From: Achromobacter sp. RTa
GTDB lineage: Bacteria > Pseudomonadota > Gammaproteobacteria > Burkholderiales > Burkholderiaceae_B
Direction: 5' to 3'
Assembly (NCBI RefSeq): GCF_000757485.1
Contig: NZ_JPYO01000027.1
Span: 1-64,000 of the forward strand
Length of the DNA stretch: 64,000 nt
In this document: in pieces, positions 19,075-27,375 of the stretch
How the letters are laid out: the number at the start of each line of letters is the position of its first letter
Numbering within the stretch: the stretch's first letter is position 1
Position numbers and translations under genes: made by a program
Notes under the pieces: model-generated
Databases searched by the model: none
Seen by the model: only the letters and a program-made list of their open reading frames with translations
Told to the model about the DNA's origin: nothing

Positions 19075-20628
19075 TTACTGCTTCAGGTCGATGTCGCCGA
19101 ACCAGAACGAGGTGTCCGGTTCAACGTAGACGCCCGACAGGTTCTTCGACTTCACGTACAGGTTGTTCTGGGTAACCAGGAAGGCCCACGGGGCATCCTT
19201 CCAGATCGTTTCCTGGACGTTCTTGTAGATTTCCGTCTTCTTGGCGCGATCCGTCGTGGCCAGGGCCTGCTGGATGCCGTCGTCGACCGACTTGTTCGAG
19301 TAGTACGACACGTTGTTCAGCACCGGCGGGAAAGCGGCGGTGGTCAGCAACGGACGCAGGCCCCAGTCGGCTTCGCCGGTCGAGGACGACCAGCCGGCGT
19401 AGTACATGCGGACCTTGGCGTCTTCAGGCTTCTGCACCTGCTGGACGCGCTGGACGCGCTGGCCCGATTCCAGCACTTCGACCGACACCTTGATGCCGAC
19501 CTGGGCCAGCTGCTGCTGCAGGAACTGGACGACCTTCACCGAGGTGCCGTCGTTATAGGCGGACCACAGCTGGCTCTCGAAGCCGTTGGGGTAGCCGGCT
19601 TCGGCCAGCAGGGCCTTGGCCTTCTTGATGTCGTACGGCCACGGACCCGTCTTGTGGGCGAAGTCCACGCCTTGCGGCACGACGCCGTCGACGATGGTGG
19701 CGTAGCCCGAGAAGGCGACCTTGGCCAGGGCTTCCTTGTTGATGGCGTAGTTGATGGCTTCGCGCACCTTGACGTTGTCGAACGGCTTCTGCTGCGTGTT
19801 CATCGACAGATAGCGGGCCATGATCGAGTTCTTGTGGTCGACCACGTCCAGCTTGTCGTTCTTCTGCAGCACGGCGGCCTGCTCGAACGGCACCGGGAAG
19901 GCGAACTGCGCCTCGCCCGTCTGCACCACGGCGGCGCGGGTGTTGTTGTCCGTCACGGTACGGAAGGTCAGGGTGTCGACCTTGGGGTAGCCCTTCTTCC
20001 AGTAGCCGTCGAACTTCTTGACCTTCAGGTACTCGGCCGGCTTCCATTCGACGAATTCGAAGGGACCGGTGCCCACGGGGTGGAAGCCGATTTCCTTGCC
20101 GTACTTGGCCAGCGCGGCGGGCGAGATCATCATGGCGGCCGGGTGGGCCAGCGCGTTGATGAAGGCCGAGAACGGCTTCTTCAGCGTGATCTTGACGGTC
20201 ATCGGATCGACCACTTCGGTCTTTTCGATGACGCTGAACTGGATGTAGCGCGACAGGCGGTTATCCGGATTGGCCGGGCGGTCGAAGTTGATCTTGACGG
20301 CTTCGGCGTTGAAATCGGTGCCGTCGTGGAACTTCACGCCGGGACGCAGCTTGAACGTGTAGACCAGGCCGTCTTCGCTGACGGTGTAATCGGTGGCCAG
20401 CACCTTCTGGACCTTCAGGTCCTTGTCGAATTCGAACAGGCCTTCGTAGTAGGCCTTGCCGGCCGCCTGGTTCAGGGTGCTGTTGGTGTTGTACGGATCG
20501 AGCGTTTCCAGCGCGATGGAGACGGCGAACGTCACGTCCTTGGCAGCGTGCGCCAGCGGCGAGCTGAGCATGCCGAAGGCCACCGCGGCGGCGGCCATCA
20601 GCTTGGTGGGGCGCAGAACTTTCATCAT
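19075..20628 (-). CDS. gsiB: Peptide ABC transporter substrate-binding protein (GsiB-like, SBP_bac_5)
   Basis: This 517-residue periplasmic receptor has a signal peptide at residues 1-28 (cleavage after PLAHA). The mature protein is a family 5 peptide-binding protein, with TLDPYNTNSTLNQ, YTFKLRPGVKFHDGTDFNAEAVK and the HPVGTGPF segment. It delivers peptides such as glutathione to the GsiCD channel. A 9-base unit, CTGGACGCG on the plus strand, is tandemly duplicated at 19441-19458 and gives a QRVQRVQQVQ stretch near residues 392-401. The start may be the second ATG at 20625. It follows the ATPase gene with a 66-base spacer. Confidence 0.92.
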   Translation of the reverse strand: MMKVLRPTKLMAAAAVAFGMLSSPLAHAAKDVTFAVSIALETLDPYNTNSTLNQAAGKAYYEGLFEFDKDLKVQKVLATDYTVSEDGLVYTFKLRPGVKFHDGTDFNAEAVKINFDRPANPDNRLSRYIQFSVIEKTEVVDPMTVKITLKKPFSAFINALAHPAAMMISPAALAKYGKEIGFHPVGTGPFEFVEWKPAEYLKVKKFDGYWKKGYPKVDTLTFRTVTDNNTRAAVVQTGEAQFAFPVPFEQAAVLQKNDKLDVVDHKNSIMARYLSMNTQQKPFDNVKVREAINYAINKEALAKVAFSGYATIVDGVVPQGVDFAHKTGPWPYDIKKAKALLAEAGYPNGFESQLWSAYNDGTSVKVVQFLQQQLAQVGIKVSVEVLESGQRVQRVQQVQKPEDAKVRMYYAGWSSSTGEADWGLRPLLTTAAFPPVLNNVSYYSNKSVDDGIQQALATTDRAKKTEIYKNVQETIWKDAPWAFLVTQNNLYVKSKNLSGVYVEPDTSFWFGDIDLKQ

Positions 20629-20694
20629 TGCAACTCCTGGTTCCAGATAGGAATTAGGGGGTTTGGTGGAAGAAAAACAAGTACGACAACTGAC

Positions 20695-22575
20695 TCAATA
20701 CGCTCCGCCGACCGGATGCCGGGCGACGAAGTGATCCGCTCCGACCTGCACCAGCGGCTGCACCACCGGCTCGTCGCCCAGCTTGCGGATCGGGCTTGGG
20801 ATTTCATCGGACAACAAGGTGCGCTTCAGGTGGCGGCGCGCCGGATCGGCGATCGGCACGGCCGACATCAGCTTCTTCGTGTACGGATGCTGCGGATTCT
20901 CGAAAATGGCGCGGCGCGGGCCGATCTCGACGATCTGGCCCAGGTACATGACGGCCACTCGATGGCTGACGCGTTCCACGACGGCCATGTCGTGCGAAAT
21001 GAACAGGAACGAAATGCCCATGTCGCGCTGCAGGTCGATCAGCAGGTTCACGATCTGCGCCTGGATCGACACATCCAGCGCGGACACGGATTCGTCCGCG
21101 ATCACGACTTTCGGATTCAGGGCCAGGGCGCGCGCAATGCAGATGCGCTGGCGCTGGCCGCCGGAGAATTCATGCGGATAGCGCTGCGCCATTTCGGCCG
21201 GCAGGCCCACGCGCTCCAGCAGCTCGGCGACGCGGCGCTCGGCGTCGCGGCCCTTGGCCACGCCGTGCACCAGCAGCGGCTCCATGATGGAGAAGCCCAC
21301 GGTCACGCGCGGGTCGAGCGAGGCAAAGGGATCCTGGAACACGAACTGGATATCGCGGCGCAGGGACTGCAACTCGTTGTTCTTCAGGCGCACGATGTCG
21401 CGTCCGCCGAAGCGGATCTCGCCGCCCTGGCTGTCCACCAGGCGCAGCAGCGAGCGGCCCGTCGTGGACTTGCCGCAACCGGATTCGCCCACGAGCGACA
21501 GCGTTTCGCCGGGATACAGGTCGAAGCTGACCCGCTCCACGGCGTGCACGCGGCGCTGCACCCGGCTCATGATGCCGCCGCGCAGATCGAAACGGGTAAC
21601 GAGATCGCGCACGCTCAGGATGGGTTCGCGCTTGCCCTCGGCCTGCGGCGCGCTGGGAGCAGGCGTCTCGGCCTGCTGGGCCTGCCCGTCCACCTGCAGC
21701 AGCGGGAACCGCGCCGGCAGGTCGGTGCCCTGCATCGCGCCCAGTTTCGGCACGGCCGACAGCAGCGCCTTGGTGTAGCGGTGCTGCGGGGCGGCGAACA
21801 CCTGGTCCGACGGGCCTTCCTCGACCTTGTCGCCGCGGTACATGACCAGCACACGGTCCGCCACCTCGGCGACCACGCCCATGTCGTGGGTGATGAACAC
21901 CACGCCCATGTGCATTTCTTCCTGCAGTTGGCGGATCAGTTGCAGGATCTGAGCCTGGATGGTGACGTCCAGCGCGGTGGTCGGTTCGTCCGCGATCAGA
22001 AGGGCCGGCTTGCAGGCCAGCGCCATGGCGATCATGACGCGCTGGCGCATCCCGCCCGACAATTGGTGCGGATAGCGGTCCAGCACCGATTTCGCTTCCG
22101 GAATGCGCACCTGTTCCAGCATGCGCAACGCTTCGGCCCGAGCGGACGCCGCGTCCTTGCCCTGGTGCTGGCGGATCGATTCGGCGATCTGGTCGCCGGC
22201 CGTGAACACCGGGTTCAAGGAGGTCATCGGCTCCTGGAAAATCATGGCCATGTCCGCGCCGCGCACATTGCGCATGACGCGCTGGCTGGATCCGGCCAGG
22301 TCGATCACGGAACCGTTGCGTCGGCGCAGGGCCATGCTGCCCTGGGCGATGCGGCCGCCGCCATGCTCCACCAGCCGCATGAGCGCCAGCGACGTCACCG
22401 ACTTGCCCGAACCCGATTCGCCCACGATGGCCAGGGTCTCGCCCCGGTCCACATGGAACGACAGATTGCGCACGGCTTCGACCGTGCGCTCGGATCCCAC
22501 AAAGCGCACCGTCAGGTCGTCGACCTGGACCACGCGGTTATCCGGCAGCGCCAGGCTGCTTGCGCGATCAACCAT
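20695..22575 (-). CDS. gsiA: Peptide/glutathione import ATP-binding protein (fused DppD-DppF type)
   Basis: This 626-residue protein contains two complete ABC ATPase domains. The first has Walker A GESGSGKS near residue 55, signature LSGGMRQR and Walker [14 protein letters not shown]. The second has Walker A GESGCGKS near 360, signature FSGGQRQR and Walker [13 protein letters not shown]. Each is followed by an oligopeptide-transporter C-terminal motif ([22 protein letters not shown]). A Gln/Pro/Ala-rich linker joins the halves. The fusion is the hallmark of GsiA and YejF. It energises peptide import at the inner membrane and lies 50 bases after iaaA in the operon. Confidence 0.93.
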   Translation of the reverse strand: MVDRASSLALPDNRVVQVDDLTVRFVGSERTVEAVRNLSFHVDRGETLAIVGESGSGKSVTSLALMRLVEHGGGRIAQGSMALRRRNGSVIDLAGSSQRVMRNVRGADMAMIFQEPMTSLNPVFTAGDQIAESIRQHQGKDAASARAEALRMLEQVRIPEAKSVLDRYPHQLSGGMRQRVMIAMALACKPALLIADEPTTALDVTIQAQILQLIRQLQEEMHMGVVFITHDMGVVAEVADRVLVMYRGDKVEEGPSDQVFAAPQHRYTKALLSAVPKLGAMQGTDLPARFPLLQVDGQAQQAETPAPSAPQAEGKREPILSVRDLVTRFDLRGGIMSRVQRRVHAVERVSFDLYPGETLSLVGESGCGKSTTGRSLLRLVDSQGGEIRFGGRDIVRLKNNELQSLRRDIQFVFQDPFASLDPRVTVGFSIMEPLLVHGVAKGRDAERRVAELLERVGLPAEMAQRYPHEFSGGQRQRICIARALALNPKVVIADESVSALDVSIQAQIVNLLIDLQRDMGISFLFISHDMAVVERVSHRVAVMYLGQIVEIGPRRAIFENPQHPYTKKLMSAVPIADPARRHLKRTLLSDEIPSPIRKLGDEPVVQPLVQVGADHFVARHPVGGAY

Positions 22576-22625
22576 CTTTATTCAATCCCTAAAATTAAAA
22601 AATCCCGCTACCGGTCCGCCAGGCT

Positions 22626-23606
22626 TCAGCGGTAGATCGCGGTGACCGGCTTCTCGCCAACGCGGGCATAGCCCCGGTACATGCCTTCCGTGTTGAACGG
22701 CAAGGCCACATTGCCCTGGGCGTCGACGGCCACCAGGCCGCCCTTGCCGCCGATGGTGGGCAGTTTTTCCATGACGACGCGGTCCGCGGCCGCCTCCAGC
22801 GACGCGCCGCAGTACTCCATCTGCGCCGCCACGTCATAGGCCGCGACCATGCGGATGAACATCTCGCCAGTGCCCGTCGTGGACACCGCGCAGGTCTTGT
22901 TGCTGGCATAGGTGCCGGCGCCGATCAGCGGCGCGTCGCCCACGCGGCCGACCTGCTTGTTGGTGATGCCGCCGGTCGAGGTGGCCGCGGCCAGGTTGCC
23001 CTGGGCGTCGACCGCCACGGCGCCCACCGTGCCGAACTTCTTGTCGGCATCCAGCGGATCCGCCGGCGCGGGCTGGCCGCGCGCGACCATGGCCTGGCCG
23101 TCGTGATCCAGCACGGCGGCTTCCGGCGTCTCGCGTTGCACGCGCAGCAGCTGCTCGCGGCGGGCTTCGGTGGAAAAGTACGAAGGATCGACCAGCTCCA
23201 CGCCCTCTTGCGCGGCGAACGCCTCGGCGCCCTCGCCCACGAAGAAGACGTGCTTGCTGTTCTCCATGACCTTGCGCGCGGCGAAAACCGGATTGCGCAC
23301 GCGATGCACGTTGGCGATCGCGCCCGAACGCAGCGTGGCCCCGTCCATGATGGCGGCATCCAGCTCGTGCGTGGCCGCGCTGGTGAACACGGCGCCGTGG
23401 CCGGCGTTGAACAGGGGGCAATCCTCCAGCAGGCGGACGGCTTCGGTCACGGCGTCCAGGGCGCTGCCGCCCTGGGCCAGCACGGCCTGGCCGGCGGCCA
23501 GGATGGACTCCAGCGCGCTCAGGTATTCCTGCTCTTTTTCGGGCGACATGGCCGCGCGGGACATTGCGCCGGCGCCACCGTGAATGGCGATCACGGGTTG
23601 AATCAT
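22626..23606 (-). CDS. iaaA: Isoaspartyl peptidase / L-asparaginase (plant type)
   Basis: This 326-residue N-terminal-nucleophile hydrolase cleaves beta-aspartyl dipeptides and asparagine. The precursor self-cleaves before T193 in FGTVGAVAVD, producing alpha and beta subunits. IAIHGGAGA at the start, NAGHGAVFT, and the substrate loop GGITNKQVGRVGD are present. It overlaps the regulator gene upstream by 4 bases (ATGA), so the two are translationally coupled. The neighbouring GsiABCD importer matches the E. coli iaaA-gsiABCD arrangement. It is cytoplasmic. Confidence 0.93.
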   Translation of the reverse strand: MIQPVIAIHGGAGAMSRAAMSPEKEQEYLSALESILAAGQAVLAQGGSALDAVTEAVRLLEDCPLFNAGHGAVFTSAATHELDAAIMDGATLRSGAIANVHRVRNPVFAARKVMENSKHVFFVGEGAEAFAAQEGVELVDPSYFSTEARREQLLRVQRETPEAAVLDHDGQAMVARGQPAPADPLDADKKFGTVGAVAVDAQGNLAAATSTGGITNKQVGRVGDAPLIGAGTYASNKTCAVSTTGTGEMFIRMVAAYDVAAQMEYCGASLEAAADRVVMEKLPTIGGKGGLVAVDAQGNVALPFNTEGMYRGYARVGEKPVTAIYR

Positions 23607-24478
23607 CGTTTACCTACTCCATGGATGAGCCACGGCATGACGGACTGGGTCACCCCAGCGGCGGCCGCGACGGAATTCTTGGCCCGATAGGCCACCGCCG
23701 CGGAAAGGGCTTCGATCAGCCCCAGGGCGGCGGTTTCGGAATTGGGACTCAGCTGGCGCGCCGAGAACGCATACAGCACCACGGAAGCCGTGGGCGCCAA
23801 CGGCGAGGTGGGCTTGTCGGTCAGCACCAGGACCGGCACGCCGGCCTGCTTGGCGGCGCCGGCCAGGGTGACGGTGTCGGCAAGGTAGCGGGGAAAGCCG
23901 ATGGCGATCACCAGGTCCTTGCCCGTCATGCGCGACATCTGGCGCGCCGCATGCGATACGCCTCCGGGTCCGGCCAGCGACTCGACCGAGTGCAGATGCA
24001 TGCACAGGCCGCGTTGCAGCAGGCCCGCCAGGAAACCGCTGGCGCCAAAGCCAATGATGAAGACGCGTTCCGCGGCCAGGATGGCGGCCACCGCCTGCTC
24101 ACAGGCGACGGCGTCCAGGGACTGCAGATTGCGCTGCGCATTGCGGATGTCCTCTTCCAGCGTGGCGGCGAAAATCTGCACGGCGCTGGCGGAATGGGCC
24201 AGTTCCGTGCGCAGCTTTTCCACTGGCTCCAGGGCGGCCTCGAAGCCGCGCGCCAGCTCGGCGCGGAATTGCGGATAGCCCGGCAGGTCCAGGGCCCGCG
24301 CGAAGCGGTTCGCCGTGGCGACCGACACCCCCACGGCCGCCGCGAACTCATCGATGGTCATGGTCGCCACCCGGAATTGGTGCGCCAGGACGTAGTCGGC
24401 CATCTTGTGCTGGGTGCGGCTCAGCGCGGGCTGGGCCCGGGCGATCCGATCAGCGATCGTAAGTGCGGCCTTGTTCAT
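23603..24478 (-). CDS. MurR/RpiR family transcriptional regulator
   Basis: This 291-residue regulator has an N-terminal RpiR helix-turn-helix domain (residues 1-77, with MTIDEFAAAVGVSVATANRFARALDLPGYPQFR) and a C-terminal SIS domain of the kind that binds sugar phosphates (around residues 120-260, AAERVFIIGFGASGFLAG). It is the first gene of the peptide operon and overlaps iaaA by 4 bases. A perfect dyad GTGTAAA-TTCG-TTTACAC sits 31 bases upstream and is the likely binding site, so it probably autoregulates the operon. An SIS-type effector suggests a cell-wall amino-sugar signal, but this is inference. Confidence 0.9.
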   Translation of the reverse strand: MNKAALTIADRIARAQPALSRTQHKMADYVLAHQFRVATMTIDEFAAAVGVSVATANRFARALDLPGYPQFRAELARGFEAALEPVEKLRTELAHSASAVQIFAATLEEDIRNAQRNLQSLDAVACEQAVAAILAAERVFIIGFGASGFLAGLLQRGLCMHLHSVESLAGPGGVSHAARQMSRMTGKDLVIAIGFPRYLADTVTLAGAAKQAGVPVLVLTDKPTSPLAPTASVVLYAFSARQLSPNSETAALGLIEALSAAVAYRAKNSVAAAAGVTQSVMPWLIHGVGKR

Positions 24479-24508
24479 CGAAGATAGGGGGAGGTGTAGC
24501 TGAGGTTT

Positions 24509-24526
24509 GTGTAAATTCGTTTACAC
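24509..24526. promoter_or_regulatory. Putative operator of the RpiR-type regulator
   Basis: GTGTAAA-TTCG-TTTACAC is a perfect 7-bp inverted repeat with a 4-base centre, and flanking TTT / GCAAA bases extend the symmetry partially. It lies in the AT-rich spacer directly upstream of the regulator that heads the peptide operon, about 130 bases before the divergent GNAT gene. An operator role is inferred from position. Confidence 0.55.
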
Positions 24527-24658
24527 GCAAATTTTAGAGAAGAAAATAGATTTTCATACTAAGGGTATACCCGTGAAGTGATGTAACAGTGCGCCGGCAA
24601 GAAAATGGGGCCGGTCTGCGGTACCCTGATCGCCCTTCCCTATTTAGCGCTTTCCGCC

Positions 24659-25117
24659 ATGCCCGCCTGGACCTGCAAATTGCACGCCGAACTGACGCCG
24701 ACCGAGCTCTACGCCATCCTGCGCCTGCGCTCGGAAGTTTTCGTGGTCGAACAGAACTGCGTATTTCTCGACATGGACGGCAAGGACCTGGAAGGCCGGA
24801 CCGAACATCTGATGGCCTGGAAGAACGGCGCGCTGCTCGCCTACTGCCGGCTGCTGGAACCGGCCCTGAACGAAGGCAAGGCCATCATCGGCCGCGTGAT
24901 CACCGCCCCCGCCGCCCGCGGCACGGGGCTGGGCCACGAGCTGATGCGCCGCGCCAAGGCCGAGGTCGAGCGCTTATGGCCTGGCGAGCCCGTGTATCTG
25001 GGCGCGCAGGCGCGGCTGCGGGGGTACTACGCCGGACACGGCTTCGTGCCAGTCACCGATGAGTACATGGAGGACGGCATCCCGCATATCGGAATGCTGC
25101 TGTCGAAATCGGCCTGA
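24659..25117 (+). CDS. GNAT family N-acetyltransferase (ElaA-like)
   Basis: This 152-residue acetyltransferase fits the ElaA branch of the GNAT superfamily: WTCKLHAELTPTELYAILRLRSEVFVVEQNC at the start and the acetyl-CoA binding motif GRVITAPAARGTGLGHELM around residues 81-99. The C-terminal LGAQARLRGYYAGHGF segment is also typical. The acceptor substrate is unknown; ElaA has no firmly established role. The ATG at 24659 is chosen because upstream in-frame codons add an unconserved tail. It is divergent from the peptide operon. Confidence 0.88.
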   Translation: MPAWTCKLHAELTPTELYAILRLRSEVFVVEQNCVFLDMDGKDLEGRTEHLMAWKNGALLAYCRLLEPALNEGKAIIGRVITAPAARGTGLGHELMRRAKAEVERLWPGEPVYLGAQARLRGYYAGHGFVPVTDEYMEDGIPHIGMLLSKSA

Positions 25118-25141
25118 CGGCGGCAGGGCCGCCACCCGACT

Positions 25142-25170
25142 GAAAACAAAAACGCCCCTTGCGGGGCGTC
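25142..25170 (-). terminator. Rho-independent terminator of the CoA-transferase operon
   Basis: On the minus strand GACGCCCC-GCAA-GGGGCGT is followed by TTTTGTTTTCA. The stem is 7-8 bp with a 4-base loop and a T-rich tail. It lies 85 bases after the scoB stop. It may also reduce read-through from the GNAT gene, but that side lacks a T-run. Confidence 0.8.
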
Positions 25171-25254
25171 GAGCATCGCAGGATGGGTGCAGCGCGAAGG
25201 GCTTTGGGCAAAGGCCCCGCCGCCGGTCGCGCGCAACTCATCAACAGCGCAGCA

Positions 25255-25905
25255 TCACAAGCCGGAGACGTCCAGCTTGGCCAGCGTCTTGGACTGGATT
25301 TCGTCCACCGTCACGCCAGGCGCCGTTTCCAGCAGCTTCAGGCCGTTTTCGGTGACTTCCATCACGCCCAGGTCGGTGATGATCAGGTTGACCACGCCCA
25401 CACCGGTGAGCGGCAGCGAGCACTCGGGCAGCAGCTTGATATCTTCGGTGCCGTCCTTCTTCTTGGCCACGTGCTCCATCAGGACCACGACGCGGCCCAC
25501 GCCAGCCACCAGGTCCATGGCGCCGCCCATGCCCTTGACCATCTTGCCCGGGATCATCCAGTTGGCCAGGTCGCCTTTTTCGGAGACCTGCATCGCGCCA
25601 AGAATGGCCAGGTTGATCTTGCCGCCGCGGATCATCGCGAACGAATCGGCCGAGGAGAAGATGGAGGACCCGGGCAGGGTCGTCACCGTCTGCTTGCCGG
25701 CGTTGATCAGGTCTGCGTCGACCTCGTCGTCGGTGGGGAACGGGCCGATGCCCAGCAGGCCGTTTTCGGATTGCAGCCACACTTCCACGCCCTTGGGCAC
25801 GTGGTTGGCCACCAGGGTCGGCAAGCCGATGCCCAGGTTCACGTAAAAACCGTCTTGCAGTTCGCGCGCGGCGCGAGCCGCCATTTCATCGCGGGACCAT
25901 GCCAT
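25255..25905 (-). CDS. scoB: 3-oxoacid CoA-transferase subunit B
   Basis: This 216-residue beta subunit carries the SENG signature with the catalytic glutamate E47 ([12 protein letters not shown]) that forms the glutamyl-CoA intermediate. [16 protein letters not shown] near the start and [35 protein letters not shown] are characteristic. With subunit A it moves CoA from succinyl-CoA to acetoacetate or a related 3-oxoacid in ketone-body or fatty-acid use. The exact acid may differ (acetoacetate versus 3-oxoadipate). Eleven bases separate it from scoA. Confidence 0.92.
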   Translation of the reverse strand: MAWSRDEMAARAARELQDGFYVNLGIGLPTLVANHVPKGVEVWLQSENGLLGIGPFPTDDEVDADLINAGKQTVTTLPGSSIFSSADSFAMIRGGKINLAILGAMQVSEKGDLANWMIPGKMVKGMGGAMDLVAGVGRVVVLMEHVAKKKDGTEDIKLLPECSLPLTGVGVVNLIITDLGVMEVTENGLKLLETAPGVTVDEIQSKTLAKLDVSGL

Positions 25906-25916
25906 GTCTGTTCTCC

Positions 25917-26615
25917 TTAGGCCGGGCGAGTGGTGCGTTGTTCGATGCGCTTTTCGGGCGTGGCGTTCAGCACGATCCGTTGCACATAGATGCCGGGCAG
26001 GTGGATCTGGTCGGGATCCAGGCTGCCGGTCTCAACGATTTCCTCGACTTCGACCACCGTCAGCTTGCCCGCCATGGCGACGTTCGGGTTGAAGTTGCGG
26101 GCCGTCTTGCGGAACACCAGGTTGCCGCTGCGGTCGGCGATGTGCGCCTTGACCAGCGACACGTCGGGCACCAGCGAACGCTCCATCACGTATTGCTGGC
26201 CGTCGAATTCACGGATTTCCTTGCCGTCGGCCACGATCGTGCCCACGCCGGTGCGCGTGAAAAACGCCGGGATGCCCGCGCCGCCTGCGCGCAGCTTTTC
26301 GGCCAGCGTGCCCTGCGGCGTGAATTCGAGCTCGAGCTCGCCCGACAGGTACTGGCGCTCGAATTCCTTGTTCTCGCCCACGTAGGACGCGATCATCTTG
26401 CGGACCTGGCGCGTGTTGAGCAGCTGGCCCAGGCCGAAGCCGTCCACGCCCGCATTGTTGCTGATGCAGGTAAGGTCCTTCACGCCCGAATCGCGCAACG
26501 CGGCGATCAGGGCTTCGGGAATACCGCAAAGGCCGAAACCGCCCACGGCGATCATCTGACCGTCCTTGACGATGCCTGCCAGCGCCTCCTTGGCGCTTGC
26601 ATAAACCTTGTCCAT
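25917..26615 (-). CDS. scoA: 3-oxoacid CoA-transferase subunit A
   Basis: This 232-residue alpha subunit contains the CoA-transferase glycine-rich signature ([19 protein letters not shown], around residues 19-37) and the segment [26 protein letters not shown]. It pairs with the scoB product encoded directly downstream. A ribosome binding site TAGGAGTTGGAG precedes the ATG. The 199 bases upstream contain AT-rich sequence suitable for a promoter, but no clear -35/-10 pair. Confidence 0.92.
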   Translation of the reverse strand: MDKVYASAKEALAGIVKDGQMIAVGGFGLCGIPEALIAALRDSGVKDLTCISNNAGVDGFGLGQLLNTRQVRKMIASYVGENKEFERQYLSGELELEFTPQGTLAEKLRAGGAGIPAFFTRTGVGTIVADGKEIREFDGQQYVMERSLVPDVSLVKAHIADRSGNLVFRKTARNFNPNVAMAGKLTVVEVEEIVETGSLDPDQIHLPGIYVQRIVLNATPEKRIEQRTTRPA

Positions 26616-26814
26616 CGCTCCAACTCCTAGTTAAGGTCGAACTGAAGAGAGCCTGTCCCGCCGCTAGCGCGCAACCGTCCCGCGCGGGGATCGAAAAAAT
26701 CGGGATAGGCCCTGTTTTTTCTATTGCTTTTGTAATCTTGCGCTAGATTTTACCGGCATGCCCGGCCAACGCACGCCCTATTTTGCCGGCATCGCGCCTT
26801 GCGGCCCGGGTGGC

Positions 26815-27264
26815 TCAGGCCGCGGGGCTGAACAGCGCGCCAAGCTGCGCCAGCACTTCCGGCGGCCATGGGGCGGACGCATTGGCCACGTAGTCCATCC
26901 AGACTAGCACGTTGCGCCCGCGGGCATAGGGGCCTCCGGCGTCGCCGGCCTTCTCCAGCAGCAGCTCGAATTCCGCGCTGGAACGGCCGATGCGGGTGAC
27001 CTTGTGCGTGACGCGCACGTTTGCGGGATAGGTCAGGGGACGCAGGAAATCGCAGGATGCGTGGGCCAGGATGGGGCCCGCATCCGCCGGCAGCTCGAAG
27101 CCGGCCTGGTAGAGGATCTGCATCCGGGCCTCTTCCATGAGGCGGAAATACAGCGTGTTGTTGAGATGGTTCAAAGCGTCCGAATCGCCCCAACGCAAAG
27201 GCAATTCCGTTTCGTGGGTATCGCCTACCGCAAGAATCCGTGCAGACAGGTTGTCCGGGTTCAC
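26815..27264 (-). CDS. Acyl-CoA thioesterase (4-hydroxybenzoyl-CoA thioesterase-like hotdog protein)
   Basis: This 149-residue single-hotdog protein has the motif LRWGDSDALNHLNNTLYFRLMEEAR near residues 19-43, where the first aspartate corresponds to the catalytic residue of the YbgC/4HBT group. Such enzymes hydrolyse short or aromatic acyl-CoA thioesters in the cytoplasm. The start is the GTG at 27264, preceded by AGGAG six bases away; much longer upstream frames are chance extensions. It is divergent from the ETF-QO gene, with a 111-base spacer. The substrate is not predictable. Confidence 0.85.
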   Translation of the reverse strand: MNPDNLSARILAVGDTHETELPLRWGDSDALNHLNNTLYFRLMEEARMQILYQAGFELPADAGPILAHASCDFLRPLTYPANVRVTHKVTRIGRSSAEFELLLEKAGDAGGPYARGRNVLVWMDYVANASAPWPPEVLAQLGALFSPAA

Positions 27265-27375
27265 CAATAGCTCCTGATGGCTGAATGAAATACGAAGGCG
27301 GGCAAGGCTCCGCCTGCAATACAATCGTCGATAATACTTCCAGCCATATATGGAACACATACGGGGAGCTTTGCA

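Noticed and set aside
19015..22635. A 1206-codon plus-strand frame over the gsi genes
   Set aside because: It is antisense to gsiB and gsiA, has shadow composition (His/Gln/Arg/Gly-rich) and shows no domain.
13196..24478. The peptide operon as a nonribosomal peptide or antibiotic resistance cluster
   Set aside because: No biosynthetic modules or resistance genes are present. All parts are import and hydrolysis functions.
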